A stretch of 64,000 nucleotides of DNA from Saxidomus purpurata (taxonomy: Eukaryota > Mollusca > Bivalvia > Venerida > Veneridae), in the NCBI GenBank assembly GCA_022818135.1, contig JAFMSR010000007.1, positions 3,296,577-3,360,576 of the forward strand, in the 5' to 3' direction. A program made the translations under genes and the position numbers. Positions 58,486 to 64,000 of the stretch are shown here, piece after piece. Positions within the stretch are counted from its first letter, which is position 1. Each line of letters opens with the position of its first letter. The notes under the pieces are model-generated. The model was given only the letters and a program-made list of their open reading frames with translations, had not been told where the DNA came from and searched no databases.

Positions 58486-59256
58486 ATATTGTAACCTTTC
58501 TTTGTCATCGCCTCCTTACACCTGAATTTTCGGTCATTCACAAGTAAATAATACAATAATCTCACATCAATATATATATATTCTACATAAACAGTAGGTA
58601 TAAGTATTTGTCATAAGATCCTTCTACATGACAGACCTATTTCTTATTCTGATAAACACAATGTTACATTGATATACTGCTTTGATTCAAATTAAATTTG
58701 ATTCGTCAAAATATATTGCATGTAACAACGAGTAAGTAGAAGAATGTTCTTGTAATGTAGATATTATTGTACGCAACAACAGAGCCATGTTCAACAATGT
58801 CACAACACTTTCACAAAAGTATAACTAGGTACTCAAATATTATGCACTATAATCAGAATTATAATACAAGAAGAAAGGTTTCGTCTACAGCTGTCGTATC
58901 TAAAACATTTCTAAATGCTTAGGAAATAGCAAAATTTTAGCTACATGATAAATGGCTTGAATTATAAAGCTAAGTCAAATATATGCATCAAAAAGCATAG
59001 ATCAAAATCAGTTCAGGTAATTGACAAAAATTTCACTAGTCCCAAGTTATCTTGTTTTTTCTACATTCAATTCTTTTGAAGACGCAACATGAATCTGAAC
59101 GAGTTGCATCAGGATCTAATGTCCTCATTGAATGACTAATATACTGTATACTCATTTATTTCTACCACTGCGCCATGCCGGCTCCACAATGAATAAGAAA
59201 GGAGCAAACTGTTAGCAATACTCAGGAGGGTAATTATGAATGGTTCGTGTGTTATC

Positions 59257-59365
59257 GTCCGGAAACCAGTTGGATTGACCCACATTGAGTCATCGTCCGG
59301 AAACCGGTTGGATTGACCGACAGTGGGTTATCGTCCGGAAACCGGTTGGATAGTCCGATTTGTAC
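59257..59365. repeat. Triple ~38-bp tandem repeat
   Basis: 'atcgtccggaaaccggttgg' plus 'attgaccgacagtggg' occurs three times with few changes, just downstream of the arylsulfatase 3' end. Confidence 0.85.
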
Positions 59366-59544
59366 GAAACAAAGTATACACCACCTTCTTTCAGGAGAGG
59401 GAATATGGCATTCAAGCCAACAACCTTTCAACTTTGTGGAATTTGATTAAAGTTAAATTAGATTTGTAAAGTAGAAATGTAAACAAATGTTTGATACGCC
59501 TTTTTTCCTCCCGGAAATCTTGAAAGAAACTAGACGCGCCTTTG

Positions 59545-60933
59545 TCATAACCAAGGTTTCCAAAATCCACCATTGAAACGAGGATTTGCGAACGGATCTG
59601 CCTCTGGATAATCGTACATTGGTACCATACCAGTCTGATGATGTTCAAGTCTTTTAAGCATATGTTGTGCAATCTCAGGAAATCGTTGAGATAGGTCAGT
59701 CATTTCAGTAGGGTCTATGGCTAGATTAAACAGCCAAAGATTATCCAAATCTTCCGAGGATTCTCTTTTGGAGTTTGGACCTGCAACTGTTTACAATATA
59801 TTTATTGTTAGGGTATACCTGCATTGTCAATGAGCATATGTTTACCCGTCGTAAAAGTATGGGAGGGTTTTTAAAGTAAAATTTCCCTTCATGCTAATGA
59901 CTTATTCCTGCATGTAAATTGCGCATTTCTTTGTGTTCATCTTGATCTGCGATTTAAAAGGTTGTGATAGTATTCCAGTTTGGACTGATACCTAAAGTGT
60001 ATAGGACAAAAGAATTCTTTCGGATACGGGTCTTTTTTCATGGCATGCTTTTGATACACTGAACTATTAACTTGTGTTTCAGTAGCATTACACGGTTGCT
60101 TCTCCGGAATTCGTTGTGTAGGAATTTGTATATTCGTTGTGTAGAAATTAGCATATTAAAGAATATTTGAATAATATTAGCACTTTCAATTTTGAGACGT
60201 TCCAAAGGGGTACGTGCAGTTTCGTTTACATGATAAAAACCAAAGATGATGTCGAAAACATATAACGGATAGCTGTCATATACTAATAGAAGATATGTTA
60301 TTTAAGGATGTCATAAAAAAAGGGCACCGATCGAAAATTTCTTAAAATTTTAACGGTAACGTTTTCGTTAATTGGCAAAAGGGTGTTAGTCCTAATTCTA
60401 ACATGACTAACGATTTGTTTCTTTTTACAAAGTGTAGAAAAAAGAAATTTCATTTAGTGCCGATATAACGTAAAAAATGGCGTCATATTGTGACGCATGA
60501 TGGGAAAATTTGCATTTATTGACCTTTTGTAATATTTGATCCTGTAAGAATAGAAATAAGATCCTTTTCAGAGTTGTTATCGTCTAATAAACAATGCTTT
60601 GTCGTTCTGATGCGCAATTATAAACAACTCTGGTCTCCGGCCTTCATGATTAAATACTGATCATCAGAACTCATTGTCTATTACACGATGAACACCGCTG
60701 GAACGGACATTATTTCAGTTTCGGTTTTCAGTCCTCTGGAATGGGACAGACTGTAAGTTTTCGTACTCAAGAATGGTTTACCTGGGTGTCCAGTTATGAC
60801 TTTCCAGTCTCCCATCCTGAGTGACGCTCGCCTTGTTGTGTTGAATGTATTATTATATAGCGGTTTTCCAGGAGCTGTTACTCTGGGATTGATATCATGA
60901 AGAATTTCTCTCCTTGGACTTTTCATATCATAT
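59545..60933 (-). CDS. Arylsulfatase (ARSB/I/J-like), C-terminal exons only
   Basis: Two minus-strand exons, 60933-60782 and 59780-59545 (stop TGA), join in phase 1. The first reads SPRREILHDINPRVTAPGKP, then ASLRMGDWKVITGHP. The second reads DNLWLFNLAIDPTEMTDLSQ, then MVPMYDYPEADPFANPRF, NGGFWKPWL. These are the C-terminal signatures of animal arylsulfatase B-type enzymes (SPRxEILHxI; W-K-x-x-T-G-x-P; LF-x-x-DP-x-E-x-x-DLS; NGGxWxPW). Such lysosomal or secreted enzymes remove sulfate from glycosaminoglycan-type substrates. The catalytic half with the formylglycine CxPSR motif would lie beyond 61 kb on this strand; I do not find it before the window ends, so the gene is either split by very long introns, continues outside, or is truncated. 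Confidence 0.88.
60565..60705. mobile_element. Palindromic MITE, third copy
   Basis: 'cgtctaataaacaatgcttt', 'gtcgttctgatgcgcaat', and the mirror 'tctattacacgatgaacac' match the copies at 26406 and 39173 at lower identity. It lies in the intron edge just downstream of arylsulfatase exon 60782-60933, which begins within 100 bp. Confidence 0.65.
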
Positions 60934-61104
60934 CTGTATTTATTTAATAAAATTCAAAGCAGTTTTATGTAATTAGGGTAGATCATTAGAATCACGACCT
61001 TGTGGTCGGTTGGCGCTGATGTTGGAAACAAAATTTGACAACAAGTCTAGTCTTTTTATTTGTTGCAAATACTGGTCAGAGATCCCAGAAACATCGGTTT
61101 CTCC

Positions 61105-61445
61105 AAAAAAACAAAAATAATATCAAACAGGGAATGCCACGTACCAAAAACGCAGCCTCCCCAAAACGAGCCCCACAGCACCCAGAAGTGCACACCACCA
61201 ACACACACACACACACACCACGCACACACACACGGCACACACACACAATCTGTACACACACATATACCTACCAACACACACTAGCTACAAAGCAAACACA
61301 CGAGGACAAAACGAACAATTAAAGGAACACAGGGGGCACCGCCTTGGAACGGTCAGTGGCAAAAACACCACTGGGGAGCTTAAACCGGTTTAGGTGCGCA
61401 CCCAACCTCACTCTTACCCCCACCATGTTCCAAAGTCACAGGACA
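61105..61445 (+). repeat. (AC)n-cored dispersed repeat, copy 3
   Basis: Full layout: 'aataatatcaaacaggga' ... 'cccagaagtgcacaccacc', interrupted AC repeats, 'caaacacacgaggacaaaac', 'ggcaccgccttggaacggtc', 'ggggagcttaaaccggttt' and the end 'cacccaacctcactctta' plus 'ccatgttccaaag'. Confidence 0.88.
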
Positions 61446-61669
61446 GTGTAAATAAAAGTAATCCCTGACCTTTAAATGATTTCGTAATTAAATATCAACT
61501 CTCATATAGAGAAAAAATTGAAAAAATGCTCAATATTTGACTGCAGGGACCAAGTCGGCAGAGGCCAGTAAATTGATCCAATATAGCCCTATAGCACATC
61601 CATACCGATTATAAGTGTGATATTCGACTAAGACGTTACCATACCACTTTATCGTGTTTAATCAACGTA

Positions 61670-61756
61670 AAAACAAACTAATATCAAACAGGGAATACGT
61701 ACCAAAAACGCAGCCTCCCCAAATCGGCCCCACAGCACCCAGAAGTGCACACCACC

Positions 61757-61814
<58 letters not shown>

Positions 61815-62050
61815 CCCCCCCCCCACACACAATCATGTACACACACACATATACACTACCAACACACACTAGGATACAAAGCAAACACACGAGGACAAAA
61901 CGAACAATTAAAGGAACACAGTGGGGCACCGCCTTGGAACGGTCAGTGGCAAAAACACCACTGGGGAGCTTAAACCAGTTTATGGTGGCACCCAACTCAC
62001 TCTTACCCCCACCATGTTCCAAAGTACGGAGTGTAATAAAAGTAATCCCT
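61670..62050 (+). repeat. (AC)n-cored dispersed repeat, copy 4
   Basis: Same order of blocks as copy 3, 225 bp downstream in the same orientation. A pure AC run is at 61759-61814 and a short C run at 61815-61824. Both copies end in 'accatgttccaaagt' followed by 'aaaagtaatccctg', so the shared unit extends a little past the named end. Confidence 0.88.
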
Positions 62051-62500
62051 GCTAGGTGAATCATTAACAACACGCAATGAAACAAGGCATGGTATGTAAA
62101 ACACAAAAATTCTCGTGTATAAATATTTAAAAAGTATACCTTGAGAACCAATAAACGTTTATACTCAATGCCTGCGAAGGCAGAGCACCAAGAGAAACAC
62201 CCTTAAGGCCCCCACAAAACAGGCTAAGGTTAGAAATCAGGTTTCGTCCCAGGGATTAAAAGAATGCCCACCACAAAGCCCCCCCCCCCCCCCCCACACA
62301 ATCAAAGAGGGAAGATAGCGTCATCTGGAGAGATGGTAAAAAAATGCGGTGTGTCGCAAAACTCTTTGAATTTATTCTTTTATAAAATACTTTTTAGGTA
62401 ATGTGTTTACAAAGGACAGTTTTACAATTGCTTGTTCCTTAAATCTCTACGAAGTTTGTAAACGTTTTCACATCCCCATATAAAATCGGGTTTGAAATAC

Positions 62501-62740
62501 TTATATAATGATCTTTACATTACTATTGAATTTCAAACGCTTCACCAGATCAGTGTTCCATTGGTCAAAATCTATCAAAATATTTGTTCCATTTAAATTC
62601 CCGCCAGCAATTACCGTAAGAAGTTTGGAACCAGTCTGATGACATGCATTCAGTTCTTTTGAAACATACCCGGCTCTCTCCTTGCCCGAATGATCTTGCC
62701 ATGAATACCCCAACAGCTCGTATTCCGAGGTACTCCCCAT
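62501..62740 (-). pseudogene. Unrecognised coding-like segment, copy 1
   Basis: Minus frame: EYELLGYSWQDHSGKERAGY, SKELNACHQTGSKLLTVIAG, LNGTNILIDFDQWNTDLV, ending in a stop. Composition and the W, C and G pattern look coding, but no start or splice sites are convincing. A diverged relative with shifts and stops is at 63785-63975, so it may be part of a repeat. No family named. Confidence 0.35.
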
Positions 62741-63004
62741 CCAAATGGGGAATTTACATCCCTAATTATCTCCCTCTTGTCATAAATTTTGGTATGTATA
62801 ATATTGTTATAATAGAGATGTAATCTAATGAAGCCCCAGTATCGCAAATTGTTAGTCCCAATTAACTGGAGTTCCGGGGATAATTAGTGTAAATTGACTA
62901 AAAGGTTATCTATATTAAATATCACTAGTTGATGTATCATTAAAAGCACTGAAATTTTTGCCTGCGTTGTCAGTTGAATGACTCAACATAAGGTCACTTC
63001 ATAA

Positions 63005-63780
63005 TTAAACGATATAAAAAAATGTTGGGAGTTCCATACGGGCATGAAAACTTTTCCTACGTGATCCGATTTTCTATGGACTGGAAACTGCATTCCCAGA
63101 AGCTTATATAAAAGTTGTTCAACAAAAAGGAAAGGGTTATTTAATTGACTCCGTCACAGTCAACATAGTTTAAAGCTGGTAACAATAACACCCAGTAATA
63201 AAGCTTTATTCGAAATTGCAGGCCAAGGTAACATTTCTAACCATGACAATTTCTTTGCACAATTACGCCAAGTTAGCTTGACATTTTACGTCAAATCCAT
63301 GTGGTAAATAGTGGTATAAATGATACTCATTTCGTCAATCGCTTAAGTTCAGTTTGAGATAATCACTGAAACGTTTTTATTATCAATATATGTAAATGCT
63401 TATTGGCCTCAATTAGTAATATTTGCCTGTGCTATTTAAAGCAGTTATCGTTCATATAATATACATTATACCTGTAAAAAAACAACAAGTAATTCAAGCC
63501 CTACTCTAAATTCCTCAAATTTTAGTTTACCTTGAGTTGATAAATTTATAAATGCCCGAACGGCTAATTTGAGATGGAACGATAAGACAATCTGACGTAC
63601 ATCGGAGTAGATTAAGAACTACAAACTTTCGTACTTATTGTTTTATAACATATTAACGGATCGTTAAGGCATGTTTTTCTGCAATTAAATCCGATTTTTC
63701 TCTTCAATACTTAATGTTTTATAATCATTTGTCTTTGTGTAACTATTTCAGAGGAACTTCGCTAGAAAATAATTCACATG
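63005..63780. other. No gene or repeat recognised
   Basis: AT-rich sequence with only short frames; I see no splice-bordered exon, no inverted repeat of note and no match to the other repeats in the window. Confidence 0.5.
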
Positions 63781-63784
63781 GACG

Positions 63785-63975
63785 CCTGACCTGTTCGTGT
63801 TCCATTGGTCGAAACCATCTAATTGTTTTCTTCAATTAGGTTATTGCGCTGACTCAAAGACTTCAACAAGAATTGGTAACCAGTCTTGATGACACACATC
63901 TGTTTACTTTGATACGGGCCAGGCTCTGACCTTGCCAAGTAATCGTGCCATGACAAAAATCTAATTGAACGTATC
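63785..63975 (-). pseudogene. Unrecognised coding-like segment, copy 2, degenerate
   Basis: The minus strand reads FLSWHDYLARSEPGPYQSKQ and continues KTGYQFLLKSLSQRNN with a TAG before a segment equivalent to DFDQWNT of copy 1 ('tcgaccaatggaacacg'). The order matches 62501-62740 with several indels. Confidence 0.3.
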
Positions 63976-64000
63976 CTGCCCGCGAATAAACATTACTGAA

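Noticed and set aside
61035..62151. Thr/His and Cys/Val frames
   Set aside because: Explained by the two (AC)n-cored repeats.

Overview
The window is AT-rich animal DNA. Genes are split into short exons by GT-AG introns of 0.2-3 kb, and the space between is filled with tandem arrays, microsatellites, fold-back elements and many diverged dispersed repeats. The proteins (NUDT6-like Nudix hydrolase, mitochondrial MRM3 rRNA methyltransferase, arylsulfatase, Kazal inhibitor) are metazoan. Several repeats, such as the family ending in a 'gggccatcatggccctc' palindrome, the (AC)n-cored element and a tRNA-headed SINE, look to me like bivalve mollusc repeats. A bivalve is an inference, not a proof.

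Layout: 1-655 is a 33/37-bp tandem array. 1276-6311 (+) holds five exons of a NUDT6-like gene. 8804-13171 (-) holds a complete four-exon MRM3 gene, tail to tail with it. 13.2-19.1 kb is gene-poor, with one degenerate coding patch and one Cys-rich candidate exon. 19.13-43.26 kb is a large inverted duplication: left arm 19133-33711, right arm 35848-43262, about 2.1 kb of spacer. Each arm carries a copy of a small gene for a type II membrane protein with a ten-cysteine ectodomain. The right copy (40027-41736, +) is open. The left copy (23162-25001, -) has lost its start codon, its frame and its stop. The left arm also has a 2.5-kb transposon with long inverted ends, a ~200-bp poly-T insertion and a 4.3-kb block of degenerate transposon and zinc-finger coding sequence.

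43.3-53 kb is mostly repeats (SINE, fold-back elements, an inverted coding-like pair). 53759-58448 (+) is a secreted two-domain Kazal inhibitor gene. It has three successive exons that all encode the same half of the first Kazal domain and fit the frame only one at a time. 59545-60933 (-) is the 3' end of an arylsulfatase gene. The last 3 kb hold two (AC)n-cored repeats and a diverged pair of unrecognised coding-like segments.

The genes do not form one pathway. The two most interesting structures are the Kazal alternative-exon cluster and the inverted duplication with its diverging gene pair.
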